Notes: a model not told the origin generated them from the sequence alone. DNA of 64,000 nt from Mesorhizobium sp. (GCF_024710845.1 NZ_JANJTZ010000066.1:1-64000); one strand, 5' to 3'; shown: positions 39,269 to 50,397, counted from the first letter of the stretch. Translations and numbers: made by a program.

Positions 39269-39658
39269 TCACGCGCCGGCTTGCTTGCGCACCAGCACGA
39301 ACTGCTGTCCGGTCGAACTCGTGCAGTTCAGCTGCTGCGCCGTCACGAGCGCGCAATTCACGCTGGACGTCGTTTGCCGGATGATCGACGTGACCGAAAT
39401 CTCGATCGTGCGGGCATCCGCATAACGGTAGGAACCGGTGGCGAGCTTGTTGCCGGTGTCGACAGCGAGGGTTTCGAAAGCGCCGCCGGTGAAGCGCGAC
39501 ATGGCGACTCCGTCGGTGCTCAGCCATTCGCCCTCAACGCCGGTCTGGCGTGTTGCGGACGGTCCCAAACCGCCCGGTCCCGGGCCGGTCTGGCATGCCG
39601 CCAGCGCCAGAAGCGCGACAAGCGGTGTGGCCGAGAAGAGCGTGCGCACGTTCAGCAT
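39269..39658 (-). CDS. omp10: Outer-membrane lipoprotein, Omp10 type
   Basis: The 129-residue lipoprotein precursor has the lipobox LLALAAC. After processing, a small beta domain (GVEGEWLSTDGVAMSRFTGG, FETLAVDTGNKLATGSYRY, SVNCALVTAQQLNCTSSTGQ) aligns by eye with Brucella Omp10, an outer-membrane lipoprotein and Bcp12/MliC-like envelope antigen. Two cysteines in the C-terminal half could form a disulphide. ATG 39658 is used; an in-frame ATG 42 bases upstream adds residues ahead of the signal peptide. Confidence 0.85.
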   Translation of the reverse strand: MLNVRTLFSATPLVALLALAACQTGPGPGGLGPSATRQTGVEGEWLSTDGVAMSRFTGGAFETLAVDTGNKLATGSYRYADARTIEISVTSIIRQTTSSVNCALVTAQQLNCTSSTGQQFVLVRKQAGA

Positions 39659-39740
39659 CGGCGATTCTCCCTGTAGTGAGTCCCCCTGTACGGCCTGCAT
39701 CGCGCTTTATCCCGGCGAAAGCAAGACCTTGTGGAGCGCA

Positions 39741-41186
39741 TCATCGCACGAGGATGTTGCGAAACTGCCAGGGATCCTTCGTGTCGATGTCCTCGCGGAA
39801 GAGTCCCGGGCGGTTCTCGAGCGGGGTCCAGTCCGTATAGTAACCCTTCACCGGCCCCAGATAGGGCATCTGCACCTCGAGGCAACGGCGATAGTCCATC
39901 TCGTCCGCCTCGACGATACCTGCTTGCGGGTTCTCGAGCGCCCACACCATGCCGGCAAGCACCGCCGAGGTGACCTGCATTCCGGTGGCATTCTGATTGG
40001 GTGCCAGCTTGCGTGCCTGGGCCAGCGACAGTTGCGACCCGTACCAATAGGCATTGAGGTCGTGCCCGTAGAGCAGCACGCCGAGTTCGTCGCCGCCGTC
40101 GACCAGTTCGTTTTCGTCCAGCACATGGTGAACCGACTGCGGCTTGCCGGCGGCGCCGAACATTTCGTGCAGCGACAGTATGGCGTCGTTGCACGGGTGG
40201 TAGGCGTAATGGCAAGTCGGCCTATAGGTCACCTTGCTCTTCTTGTTGGTCACCGTGAAGAAGTCGGCAATCGAGATCGCCTCATTGTGCGTGACGAGAA
40301 AGCCGTATTGGGGTCCTGGCGTCGGGCACCAGGAACGCACACGGGTGTTCGCACCCGGTTGCTCGAGAAAGATCGCAGCCTGCGAACCGTCCTTGTGTCC
40401 GCGGGCGTTCTTGGGCATCCATTTCTCATGCGTGCCCCAGCCGAGCTCGGCCGGCTGCAATCCTTCGGAGATGAAGCCCTCGACCGACCAGGTGTTCCAG
40501 AACACGTCGAGCGGCTTGGGTTTCTTGGTGCGCTGGGTGTCGCGCTCGGCGATGTGGATGCCCTTGACGCCGACCTTCTTCATCAGTTTCGCCCAACCCT
40601 CGCGGTCGGTCGACGCCGGTTCTTCGAAGTCGATTCCAATATCCTTGCCAAGATTGACCAGCGCCTGCTTGACGAACCAGGACACCATGCCTGGATTGGC
40701 GCCGCAGGTCGAAACTGCGGTCGCGCCGCCAGGGTGCTTACGCTTCTCCTCCAGAAGCGACTCGCGCAGCGCGTAGTTGGTGCGGCTGGCATTGCCCGCC
40801 TTGGTATCGAAGTAGAAGCCCAGCCAAGGTTCGACCACGGTGTCGATGTAGAGCGCGCCGAGCTTGCGGCAAAGGCGCATCAGGTCGACCGAGCCGGTGT
40901 CGACCGACAGGTTGACGCAGAATCCCTGGCCGCCGCCCTTGGTCAGCAGGGGGGTGAGCAGCTTCTTGTAGTTGTCCTTGGTGACATGCTCCTTGACGAA
41001 CGCAATGCCGCGGTCGTCAAGCAGTTTGCGGTTTTCTTCCGAGGGGTCGATCACCGTAATGCGCGACGTGTCGAACTTGAAATGGCGCTCGATGAGAGGC
41101 AGCGTGCCCCGGCCGATCGATCCGAAACCGATCATCACGATCGGACCGGTGATTTCGCCGTAGACCGGCCAGGAAGGTTGCGCCAT
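39741..41186 (-). CDS. hss: Homospermidine synthase
   Basis: The 481-residue NAD-dependent enzyme condenses two putrescines to sym-homospermidine, the main polyamine of many Rhizobiales. The Rossmann start is PIVMIGFGSIGRGTLPLIER, with ITVIDPSEENRKLL next. Later motifs include STCGANPGMVSWFVKQAL, VEPWLGFYFDTKAGNASRT (split) and NEAISIADFF, as in the saccharopine-dehydrogenase-like family. The upstream 93 bases are A+T-rich and include a T-run before the ribosome site AAGGAG. Confidence 0.94.
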   Translation of the reverse strand: MAQPSWPVYGEITGPIVMIGFGSIGRGTLPLIERHFKFDTSRITVIDPSEENRKLLDDRGIAFVKEHVTKDNYKKLLTPLLTKGGGQGFCVNLSVDTGSVDLMRLCRKLGALYIDTVVEPWLGFYFDTKAGNASRTNYALRESLLEEKRKHPGGATAVSTCGANPGMVSWFVKQALVNLGKDIGIDFEEPASTDREGWAKLMKKVGVKGIHIAERDTQRTKKPKPLDVFWNTWSVEGFISEGLQPAELGWGTHEKWMPKNARGHKDGSQAAIFLEQPGANTRVRSWCPTPGPQYGFLVTHNEAISIADFFTVTNKKSKVTYRPTCHYAYHPCNDAILSLHEMFGAAGKPQSVHHVLDENELVDGGDELGVLLYGHDLNAYWYGSQLSLAQARKLAPNQNATGMQVTSAVLAGMVWALENPQAGIVEADEMDYRRCLEVQMPYLGPVKGYYTDWTPLENRPGLFREDIDTKDPWQFRNILVR

Positions 41187-41279
41187 TTCCCGAAAACTCC
41201 TTGTTACGCGATAAAAACGCCCATCAGAGCGCTAAACCACAATAGCCTGTCACAATAAATAAGAAACCGGTTCCACAGG

Positions 41280-42197
41280 TTATGGTTGCCGGGCCGCGAT
41301 CCGCAAGAGATCCCCGACCAGGCGGTCGCGGTCGGCATTGAAGCCTTTGTAGTCGAGCTGCGCCGAGTCGAGTTCCAAGAGCTGGGCTGCAAGACCCGCT
41401 GCCAGTCGCGGTCCGTCCGGATGGGCTTCAAGCGCCAGCATCGGATCGAGATTGATGCGGATCGTGAAGACGATGTCGCCCGATACCGGCAGTTTGCGCA
41501 GCGTCTGGCGTTCGACCCGAATGAAGGCGGATGCCGCGCCGTCGGCAAAGCGCGGTGGCCTGGCCACCGCACGCTCGTGGCGCTGGATCGAGGAGAGCGG
41601 TTTATACAACGTCCGGTCGGACTGCAGCGACCAGTTCCAGCGGATGACCGGCTGTCCGGGCTGAAGATTGTCGAAGATACGTTGGATCACGTCGGCCGTG
41701 CGCGTTCCCTCGCCGAAACCCGGAACGGGATTGTGGATCTGCTGCAGCGGGCGTCCGAACTTCTCCGACAGCGTCCAGGAGGACGGGAAGCAGAGCGACG
41801 CGGCGACCAGCCGCCAGCCGCTCGCGTCCTTGCGCATGAGGACCAGGTCGTCGGCGACGAGATCGGCGGCCGAAAGCAGGGGCGGTCGGTCGGGCGAGGC
41901 GAGGTCGACGCGGCGGCCGCCGGCGACTGTCAACACGTCGCCTTTGCGTTGGTAGATCTCAGGCTGCGCGGCGATGAGATGCTCCGCCAGCAGGTCTCGC
42001 AATTCCGCCTGCGCCTGCCGCGTGTCCGGTTCCTCGACGAAGACGAGGTCGGGAATCTCGCGATTCAACCGGTCCTTTTCCGCAAGCATGTCAAGGAGAT
42101 CGCCGCCGGGTTCGATCCAGCCGGACGTATCGATCGGCTTCAATCCGATCGTGAACGGGCGTGAAGAACCGTCATATGGGGTGGGGAAGGCTGCCAT
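41280..42197 (-). CDS. DUF3445 family protein (heme-dependent oxidative demethylase type)
   Basis: A 305-residue protein. Motifs include FTIGLKPIDTSGWIEPGGD, DLLAEHLIAAQPEIYQRKGD, LAASLCFPSSWTLSEKFGRP (family core reads VAASLCFPSSW), IHNPVPGF, NWSLQSDRTLY and LRVERQTLRKLP (IRVERQTLRKLPVSG). PF11927 proteins are related to heme-dependent oxidative N-demethylases and some are linked to dimethylamine monooxygenase, but single-gene members like this one are uncharacterised. I use ATG 42197 (MAAFPTPYDG). The open frame upstream overlaps pepF in another frame and lacks character. It starts 16 bases after pepF, so the two share an operon. Confidence 0.82.
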   Translation of the reverse strand: MAAFPTPYDGSSRPFTIGLKPIDTSGWIEPGGDLLDMLAEKDRLNREIPDLVFVEEPDTRQAQAELRDLLAEHLIAAQPEIYQRKGDVLTVAGGRRVDLASPDRPPLLSAADLVADDLVLMRKDASGWRLVAASLCFPSSWTLSEKFGRPLQQIHNPVPGFGEGTRTADVIQRIFDNLQPGQPVIRWNWSLQSDRTLYKPLSSIQRHERAVARPPRFADGAASAFIRVERQTLRKLPVSGDIVFTIRINLDPMLALEAHPDGPRLAAGLAAQLLELDSAQLDYKGFNADRDRLVGDLLRIAARQP

Positions 42198-42213
42198 TCT
42201 TGCCCGACCGGGT

Positions 42214-44055
42214 TCACCCCATCGCCTCGAGCTCGTCGATGAGCCCGGCAATGACGGAGAGGCCCTTGGCCCAGAACTGGGGGTCGGAGGCGTCGAGGCC
42301 GAACGGCGCCAGCAGTTCCGAATGATGCTTGGTGCCGCCGGCGCGCAGCATATCGAAATACTTCTCCTGGAAGCCCGATTCTGCATTCTGGTAGACCGCG
42401 TAGAGCGAGTTCACCAGGCAGTCGCCGAAGGCATAGGCGTAGACGTAGAAGGGCGAGTGGATGAAGTGCGGGATGTAGGTCCAGAAGGCCTCGTAGCCGG
42501 GCTGGATTGCGATCGCAGGCCCCAGGCTTTCCGCCTGCACCTCGAGCCACAGCTCGCCGATCCGGTCCGAGGTCAGCTCGCCATTGCGCCGCTCGGTGTG
42601 GATCTTGCGCTCGAATTCGTAGAAGGCGATCTGGCGCACGACCGTGTTGATCATGTCCTCGACCTTCTGAGCGAGCATCGCCTTGCGTTCGCGCGGCTCG
42701 CGGGTGCGGTCGAGCAGCGAGCGGAAGGTCAGCATCTCGCCGAACACCGAGGCGGTCTCGGCAAGCGTCAACGGCGTCGACGCCATCAGCGGACCCTGGG
42801 CTCCGGCCAGCACCTGATGCACGCCGTGACCGAGCTCGTGGGCGAGCGTCATGACGTCGCGCGGCTTTCCCATGTAGTTGACGAGCACATACGGGTGGAC
42901 GGACGGCACGGTCGGATGCGCGAAGGCGCCCGGCGCCTTCCCCGGCCGCACCGCGGCATCGATCCAGGACCGGTCGAAGAAGGTGCGGGCGATCTCCGCC
43001 ATGTCCGGGGAAAAGAGGTGGTAGGCGGAGAGCACGGTGTTCTTCGCCTCGTCCCAGCCTATTATCGCCTGCGGCGTATCGGGAAGTGGTGCGTTGCGGT
43101 CCCAGTTGTTGAGCTTGTCCATGCCCAGCCACTTCGCCTTCATGGCGTAGTAGCGGTGCGAGAGGCGCGGATAGGCCTCGCGGACGGCACTGGCCAGCGC
43201 GTCGACGACGCTGCGTTCGACGCGGTTGGCTAGGTGGCGCGAGTCGGCGATGTCCGCGAAGCCGCGCCAGCGGTCGGAAATCTCCTTGTCCTTCGCCAGC
43301 GTGTTGGTGATCAGCGTGAAGGTGCGCAGGTTTGCCTTGAAGGTGACGGCCAGAGCCTCGGATGCCTTGCGGCGCACTTCGGGATCGGCGTCCTGCAGCT
43401 TGTTGAGCGCGGGCTCGAGCGTCAGTTCCTCGCCGTCGATGACGAAGCGCAGGCTGGTCATCGTCTCGTCGAACAGGCGGTTCCAGGCGCCTCGCCCGGT
43501 AACCGACTTCTCGTGGAAAAGCTGTTCGACGCGGTCTTCGAGCTGGTAGGGCTTGTCCTTGCGCAGATCGAGGATCCAGGGGCGGTAGTGACCGAACGCC
43601 GGATCGCCATCCAGCGCAGCGGCAATCACCGCGTCGTCGATCTTGTTCAGCTCCAGGGCGAAGAACAGAGTGTGGGCGCTGGCATCCGTCATCTTCTCCT
43701 GCACGTCGCCGTAGAGCTTGGCGCGCTTCGGATCGGAGGTGTCGCCCGAATAGACCAAGCCGGCATAGGAGACGATCCGGCCGATCAGTTCCTCGAGCGC
43801 CTCGTATTCCGCCATCGCAGCGCCGAGGCCGCCGTTCGCCGGAGCCGCCGCCTCGTCGGCGAGCCTGCCCTTCCAGCGGCCTTCGAAGGCGGCTGAATCC
43901 GAAAGCGCCCGCGCGATGTCGCCGGCAAGTTCGGGCCCGTCCATGGACGGATAGAGGTCGGCCAGGTTCCAGTCCGGCAGGTCGCTGAGACCATTCGCCC
44001 TTGCCGCCGCGCCGGCCGCAGCGAAGCGTTGGTGGCGATGGAAATCCTTGGTCAT
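42214..44055 (-). CDS. pepF: Oligoendopeptidase F, M3 family
   Basis: A 613-residue cytoplasmic zinc peptidase that degrades short peptides. The catalytic motif VMTLAHELGHGVHQVLAG has HExxH-type HELGH, and the third ligand Glu is in TLAETASVFGEMLTF. The N-terminal part is the helical PepF substrate-binding region. The C-terminal motif HFIHSPFYVYAYAFGD is family-typical. It is first in a probable two-gene unit with the DUF3445 protein and is divergent from the sigma-54 response regulator (106 bases). Confidence 0.94.
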   Translation of the reverse strand: MTKDFHRHQRFAAAGAAARANGLSDLPDWNLADLYPSMDGPELAGDIARALSDSAAFEGRWKGRLADEAAAPANGGLGAAMAEYEALEELIGRIVSYAGLVYSGDTSDPKRAKLYGDVQEKMTDASAHTLFFALELNKIDDAVIAAALDGDPAFGHYRPWILDLRKDKPYQLEDRVEQLFHEKSVTGRGAWNRLFDETMTSLRFVIDGEELTLEPALNKLQDADPEVRRKASEALAVTFKANLRTFTLITNTLAKDKEISDRWRGFADIADSRHLANRVERSVVDALASAVREAYPRLSHRYYAMKAKWLGMDKLNNWDRNAPLPDTPQAIIGWDEAKNTVLSAYHLFSPDMAEIARTFFDRSWIDAAVRPGKAPGAFAHPTVPSVHPYVLVNYMGKPRDVMTLAHELGHGVHQVLAGAQGPLMASTPLTLAETASVFGEMLTFRSLLDRTREPRERKAMLAQKVEDMINTVVRQIAFYEFERKIHTERRNGELTSDRIGELWLEVQAESLGPAIAIQPGYEAFWTYIPHFIHSPFYVYAYAFGDCLVNSLYAVYQNAESGFQEKYFDMLRAGGTKHHSELLAPFGLDASDPQFWAKGLSVIAGLIDELEAMG

Positions 44056-44161
44056 GCTGTGGTCCCGTCGAATTTACGCGGCATTCCTAAACCGCGCATA
44101 AGCATTCGTATACCGGCTTTGTTGAGCCGTTGTTTAGGAGCCTGTGCCAAGTTGACCCACC

Positions 44162-45715
<1,554 letters not shown>

Positions 45716-45915
45716 GCATATCGGGGAAATCATGCCCTCGAAGGCGCCTGTTTACCATCTTCGATGGCCCCACCGGCTTGCCAACATCCTGCCATTGTGT
45801 CACCGCATTTGAGCTTCACTAAGCTGTGATTAACCATTAGGCATGATGATCGTGGGCTAAATCGCTCGCGAATCATACCGCGGGGACCAACCATCAGCCG
45901 ACAAGGCGAGACGTT

Positions 45916-47634
45916 TTGACCAGCATCGGACGACCCCATAGTGGACGGGACGCGGGATCTGTTTCTTGGCTAGGCTGGAGCGCCGGGCTGCTGCTGGCGT
46001 TGGCGTGTTTGTTCGTCACCGCCTCGCACGCAAACGCCGAGACGCGCTCGCTGAAGCTCTATTACATCCATACGGGTGAAAAGGCCGAGATCACCTTCAA
46101 GAAGGACGGCAGGTATATTCCGTCCGGCCTGAAGCAGCTCAACCATTTCCTGCGCGACTGGCGGCGCAACGAGCCGACCAAGATGGATCCGCGCCTCTTC
46201 GACGTCGTCTGGCAGGTCTACAAGAACACCGGAGCCAGCGGATACATCCACGTCGTGTCGGGCTACCGCTCGCCGGCGACGAACTCCATGCTGCGCAAGC
46301 GCGGCCGCGGGGTCGCCGAGAAAAGCCAACATATGCTCGGCAGGGCGATGGACTTTTTCATTCCGGGCGTGAAGCTCAAGGAACTGCGCTATGCCGGACT
46401 TCGCCTGCAAGGCGGCGGCGTGGGCTATTATCCGACGTCCGGTTCGCCCTTCGTGCATCTCGACGTCGGCAATGTCCGGCACTGGCCGAAGATGAGCCGC
46501 AGCGAACTCGCCTCGGTATTCCCGAACGGCAAGACCATGCATGTGCCGACGGACGGCAAGCCGCTGCCGGGATACGACCAGGCCGTTGCATCCTACAAGC
46601 AGCGCAAGGGCACCGCCGTGGCCTATGCCAGCGCGGACGAACCGGCCGCAAAGAAGCGCGGCTTCCTGGCTTCGCTGTTCGGCGGCGGCGCCGACGAGGA
46701 GGAAGAGACGGGCAGGAGCGACGATTCGGTCGCCAAGGCGCCTGTCGCGGTGGCGTCTGCTGCCCCCGCCGAGAAGGAAATCCCGGTTGCGGCGGCACAG
46801 CCCGAAGAGGCACCCGCCACCATCGTTGCCGCGCTGCCGCTTCGCGACGTGCCCGCTCCGCTCTTCGCGCCGCGCCCGTCCGCCGATGTCGGCCCGGCCG
46901 AGGCTGCACCCGCCGCAGCGGCGGCGCAGGAGCTGACCGTCGGCGAGGTCGAGCAGGCGGTGGCCGAGAACGTTCCGATCCCGATGCCGCGCCCTGCCTA
47001 TTCCGCGCCGGAGACCGCGATAGCCGCAGCGGCAACCGATACTGCGGCTGTCGCCGCAATCGCCGGCAAGCCGACCGCGACTGCTGGAGAGCTCGCGATC
47101 GAGACTGTCCTTGCGAACGAGTCGCGTCCTGCCGAAGTGAACGGGATTCCGATCCCTCAAGCCCGCCCCGGCGCACCTGTCGTGCTGGCTTCGCTGTCCG
47201 CGCAGTCGCCTGAAACCGCGACGGACGCGTTGGGGCAGCAAAGCGTGACCGAAGTCGCCGCGCTTGGAGAGCGTCCCGCCAGCCCGCGCAAGGCCTTGCG
47301 CGGCAATACCGGCGATCCAGTTGCCGCGCTCAATGCCGGTCCGGCGACAACGCCGAAATCGCCTCGCCCCATGTCCAGCGACAGCAAGCCGGATCCGAAG
47401 CCGGTGCAGGTTCCGATCAAGTCGGGCCTCGTCGACCGCACCTTCTCGCACACGCTCTTCGTCCAGCAGCCCTCGCCTCCGGACGGCAAGGCGTTTGCCG
47501 TCAGTTCGCTGCGCCAGGCGCCGAGCGAGGTCTATACGGCGGGCTTCCAGCAGGTTGCCCGGGCGCCGGACCCGCAGCGTTTCACCGGCAAGGCTGTGAC
47601 CTTCATGTCGGTCGCCAAGTTCGATACGAACTGA
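45916..47634 (+). CDS. Secreted DUF882 (M15-like) peptidase with long low-complexity tail
   Basis: A 572-residue protein that starts with TTG after AAGGCGAG. The signal/anchor helix is GWSAGLLLALACLFVTASHA. The DUF882/Peptidase_M15 domain (about 45-210) has LKLYYIHTGEKAEI, HVVSGYRSPATNSML and QHMLGRAMDFFIPG. GVGYYPTSGSPFVHLDVG follows. The zinc ligands H, D and H are all present, as in YcbK, so a murein D,D- or L,D-carboxypeptidase activity is likely. The remaining 350 residues are Ala/Pro/Glu-rich and repeat the short motif I-P-x-P/Q-x-R-P. A TTAACCAT half-site lies 85 bases upstream. Confidence 0.85.
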   Translation: MTSIGRPHSGRDAGSVSWLGWSAGLLLALACLFVTASHANAETRSLKLYYIHTGEKAEITFKKDGRYIPSGLKQLNHFLRDWRRNEPTKMDPRLFDVVWQVYKNTGASGYIHVVSGYRSPATNSMLRKRGRGVAEKSQHMLGRAMDFFIPGVKLKELRYAGLRLQGGGVGYYPTSGSPFVHLDVGNVRHWPKMSRSELASVFPNGKTMHVPTDGKPLPGYDQAVASYKQRKGTAVAYASADEPAAKKRGFLASLFGGGADEEEETGRSDDSVAKAPVAVASAAPAEKEIPVAAAQPEEAPATIVAALPLRDVPAPLFAPRPSADVGPAEAAPAAAAAQELTVGEVEQAVAENVPIPMPRPAYSAPETAIAAAATDTAAVAAIAGKPTATAGELAIETVLANESRPAEVNGIPIPQARPGAPVVLASLSAQSPETATDALGQQSVTEVAALGERPASPRKALRGNTGDPVAALNAGPATTPKSPRPMSSDSKPDPKPVQVPIKSGLVDRTFSHTLFVQQPSPPDGKAFAVSSLRQAPSEVYTAGFQQVARAPDPQRFTGKAVTFMSVAKFDTN

Positions 47635-47661
47635 CCAGCGGCAAACACAAATTGCACATCA

Positions 47662-47690
47662 CCGGGGCGCTCGCGCCCCGGTTCTCGTTT
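47662..47690 (+). terminator. Rho-independent terminator after the DUF882 gene
   Basis: CCGGGGCG-CTC-GCGCCCCGG (47662-47681, 8-9 bp stem) is followed by TTCTCGTTT. It lies between convergent genes and could serve the opposite strand weakly. Confidence 0.75.
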
Positions 47691-47707
47691 GAGGAATGTC
47701 CTTGTGC

Positions 47708-48352
47708 CTAGCGCGGCTTGGCGACGGAGCAGGCCTGGCGTGCGAGCGCTTCGATCTCGGCCCACTTGCCGTCCGCGACCAGTTCGTCCGGGGCGACCCA
47801 GGATCCGCCGACGCAGAGGACGTTCGGCAGGCCGAGATAGCTGGCCGCGTTCTTTTCCGTGATCCCGCCCGTCGGGCAGAAGCGCACGCCGGCGAAAGGC
47901 GAGGACAGCGATTTCAGATAGGCAGCGCCTCCGGCCTGCTCGGCGGGGAAGAACTTGAGCAGCGAATAGCCTGCCTCGAGCGCCGTCATGATCTCGCTCG
48001 AGGTCACCGCCCCGGGCAGCAGAGGGACGTCGCTCTCGGCCGCGGCGGCGACGAGCTGCGGGGTTAGGCCCGGGCTGACGATGAACTCGGAGCCTGCCTC
48101 GACGGCGCCTTCGAAATGCTTTCGGTTCAGGATCGTGCCGGCGCCGGTTACGGCTTCCTCGACCTCATTTGCCACCAGCCGGATCGCGTCGAGCGCGACC
48201 GGTGTGCGCAAGGTGATCTCGATCGCCTTCAGCCCGCCGCGCGCCAAGGCGCGTGCGAGCGGAACCGCGTCCGCCAGCCTCGCGATCTTGATGACGGGAA
48301 TGACCGGCTGGCCGGTCATGACGGGAAGGAGGAGGTCGGTCTTCTGAGTCAT
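47708..48352 (-). CDS. eda: KDPG/KHG aldolase
   Basis: The 214-residue class I aldolase cleaves 2-keto-3-deoxy-6-phosphogluconate in the Entner-Doudoroff pathway. VIPVIKIARLADAVPLARAL starts the barrel and GLKAIEITLRTP carries the catalytic Glu. GAGTILNRKHFEGA and FIVSPGLTPQLV follow, then LKFFPAEQAGG with the Schiff-base Lys and RFCPTGGITEKNA. No edd or zwf gene is within the window. Confidence 0.94.
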   Translation of the reverse strand: MTQKTDLLLPVMTGQPVIPVIKIARLADAVPLARALARGGLKAIEITLRTPVALDAIRLVANEVEEAVTGAGTILNRKHFEGAVEAGSEFIVSPGLTPQLVAAAAESDVPLLPGAVTSSEIMTALEAGYSLLKFFPAEQAGGAAYLKSLSSPFAGVRFCPTGGITEKNAASYLGLPNVLCVGGSWVAPDELVADGKWAEIEALARQACSVAKPR

Positions 48353-48416
48353 CCCAAGCGCATTCCCTGACGCGGTCTATGCTGCACCGCCTAACAGATG
48401 GCGGCTGCCAAGTCCA

Positions 48417-49304
48417 TCAATCGCGCCAGAGACCACGCAGCCAGTCCAGGAACCAAGGCCAGAACGGCGCGTCCGGCGGCTGGATCTCGGTCGCGACCCC
48501 CTTCAGCTTCTCCAGCGTCCGCGGACCGGCGATGCCGTCCACGACCAGCGCCCGTGCCTTCTGGAAATCCCGCACGGCGTCCTCCGTCAGTCGACCGAAC
48601 ACGCCGTCGCAAGGGATACGATAGCCGGCCGCGGCAAGCAGCGACTGCAGGTCCTTGACCGCGTCGCCCGTCGAGCCGCGTCGCAAGACAGATACGTCCG
48701 GGACAGGCGACATCGCGGCATCTCCGGAATATCTCGCGTAGGCCTCGGCGATCTTGCGGTCGTAGCCGTGGCGCTTGTAGCCGGGGCCGTTATAGGCGCG
48801 CGCGAAGGCCGCCCAATCGCGCCGGCGGATCGCGGCGGCGAGCCCGGCCTTGTCGATGTAGCGCGCCATCAGCGAGACCTGCCCGCCAACGCCGGACCGC
48901 GCCTCGGCCACCAGGGCGTCAATGCCGGGGTAGCCCAGCCATTCCCAGTGGGCGCCCATCACCTGGCCGAGCCCCCAGGACACCGATTCATGGGCCGCCT
49001 TGTGGTCGATCGCCGCCGCCTTCGCGAGCATCGCCCAGCGTGCAGTCTGCGACGTGGGATTCTTCACAACGCCCGCCTTCGGGTCGGCGAGGCCTGCATC
49101 GCGCGCCGCCGACCGCTTGGCAGCGGGAAGCCGGCGGTCGAAATAGTGACCCTCGAAGCGGATCAGCGGCTCCTTGCGGCCGTTGACGGTCGCGTATGCG
49201 CGGCCTGCCGCCTCGACCTCGGCGATGGCGAGCAGGGCCGCCGGCTCGACGCCGATGCGCGCTGCGACGGTTTCGATTTCGTTCCGGATTTCCGTAGTGA
49301 ACAT
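48417..49304 (-). CDS. N-acetylmuramidase (DUF3380) with C-terminal PG-binding domain
   Basis: The 295-residue phage-endolysin-like protein has an N-terminal muramidase domain (about 1-190) with LLAIAEVEAAGRAYATVNG (catalytic Glu region), LIRFEGHYFDRRL, SWGLGQVMGAHWEWLGY and FARAYNGPGY. A PG_binding_1 domain (about 205-265) has LRRGSTGDAVKDLQSLL and VFGRLTEDAVRDFQKA. The tail ends in a Trp-rich WPWFLDWLRGLW segment that may be amphipathic. There is no signal peptide, as in holin-dependent endolysins, and no other phage genes are adjacent. ATG 49304 has GGAGAAGAGGCAGCC upstream; the longer frame is not conserved. Confidence 0.87.
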   Translation of the reverse strand: MFTTEIRNEIETVAARIGVEPAALLAIAEVEAAGRAYATVNGRKEPLIRFEGHYFDRRLPAAKRSAARDAGLADPKAGVVKNPTSQTARWAMLAKAAAIDHKAAHESVSWGLGQVMGAHWEWLGYPGIDALVAEARSGVGGQVSLMARYIDKAGLAAAIRRRDWAAFARAYNGPGYKRHGYDRKIAEAYARYSGDAAMSPVPDVSVLRRGSTGDAVKDLQSLLAAAGYRIPCDGVFGRLTEDAVRDFQKARALVVDGIAGPRTLEKLKGVATEIQPPDAPFWPWFLDWLRGLWRD

Positions 49305-49467
49305 GGCTGCCTCTTCTCCGCTTGTCTGGCGCAAGTGTGAGGCAGCGGGTGGGGACGTGGATCGATTATCGAGTTGCCGGGACAAGACGATGACCGGTCG
49401 GGCCGGAAAACACGGAGGTATCCGCCGTGCTTGAATTCGCCGCATCTTGGGGCTAGGCGGATCGGTT

Positions 49468-50397
49468 ATGGATCGATCCACCCCCGACAAGACATTTCGC
49501 GTCGCCGCGCTCTACCGGTTCGTGCGCATCGCGGACCCGGCGGTGCTACGCGCCGACCTCACCCCGTTCTGTTGCGGGCAGGGGATCAAAGGTACGCTGC
49601 TGATCGCGCCGGAAGGCATCAACGGGACGGTCGCGGGCAGCGATGCGGCGATCGAAGCGCTCGTCGATCGGCTCGGGACGCATGGGCTGAACGACCTCGA
49701 GATCAAGTTCAGCAGAGCCTCGTCGATGCCGTTCCATCGGCTCAAGGTGCGGCTGAAGGCCGAGATTGTCACCATGGGCCGGCCGGCGGTCGATCCGCTG
49801 CTCTCTGTCGGAACCTATGTCGACCCCTCCGACTGGAACGCGCTGATCGCCAATCCGGACACGATCGTCATCGACACGCGCAACGACTACGAGGTGGCGA
49901 TCGGCACGTTCCGCGGCGCGGTGGATCCCGCGACGAAATCGTTTCGCGAGTTCCCCGGCTGGGCGGAGGCGAACCGCGACATGCTCGAAGGCCGCAAGGT
50001 CGCGATGTTCTGCACCGGCGGCATCCGTTGCGAGAAGGCCACGGCTTTCGTCAGGTCGCTCGGCCTGGAGGATGTCTACCACCTCAAGGGTGGCATCCTG
50101 AAATACCTTGAGGAAGTTCCTGCGACCGAGAGCCTCTGGGAAGGGGAGTGCTTCGTCTTCGACGAGCGCGTCTCTGTCGGCCACGGGCTGGAAGAGGGGG
50201 AGGCGGAACTCTGCCGCGGGTGCCGGATGCCGCTCACCGCCGCCGATCGCGCCTCGCCGCTCTGCGAACCCGGCATATCCTGCCCACATTGCCACGACGT
50301 GCGCAGCGAGGAAGACAGGGCACGTTACGCCGAGCGGCAGCGGCAGGTCGAACTCGCCGAGCGTCGCGGCGAGGAGCACATCGGTCGCCGAACCTGA
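49468..50397 (+). CDS. trhO: tRNA uridine(34) hydroxylase, rhodanese family
   Basis: A 309-residue YceA/TrhO protein that forms 5-hydroxyuridine at tRNA position 34. An N-terminal acylphosphatase-like domain ([35 protein letters not shown]) precedes a rhodanese domain ([20 protein letters not shown]) whose active-site loop is [15 protein letters not shown], with the catalytic Cys. The C-terminal part has [12 protein letters not shown] and CPHCHD zinc-like cysteines. ATG 49468 has AGGCGG upstream. Confidence 0.93.
   Translation: MDRSTPDKTFRVAALYRFVRIADPAVLRADLTPFCCGQGIKGTLLIAPEGINGTVAGSDAAIEALVDRLGTHGLNDLEIKFSRASSMPFHRLKVRLKAEIVTMGRPAVDPLLSVGTYVDPSDWNALIANPDTIVIDTRNDYEVAIGTFRGAVDPATKSFREFPGWAEANRDMLEGRKVAMFCTGGIRCEKATAFVRSLGLEDVYHLKGGILKYLEEVPATESLWEGECFVFDERVSVGHGLEEGEAELCRGCRMPLTAADRASPLCEPGISCPHCHDVRSEEDRARYAERQRQVELAERRGEEHIGRRT

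Noticed and set aside
39438..41258. 606-codon plus-strand frame across homospermidine synthase and omp10
   Set aside because: It is antisense to two confidently identified genes and has no motif; the usual high-G+C shadow.
45970..47451. 493-codon minus-strand frame inside the DUF882 gene
   Set aside because: Arg/Gly-rich antisense of an Ala/Pro-rich tail, no domain or ribosome site.
48417..49304. Prophage called from the N-acetylmuramidase gene
   Set aside because: Only one phage-type gene; no holin, tail, capsid, terminase or integrase next to it.
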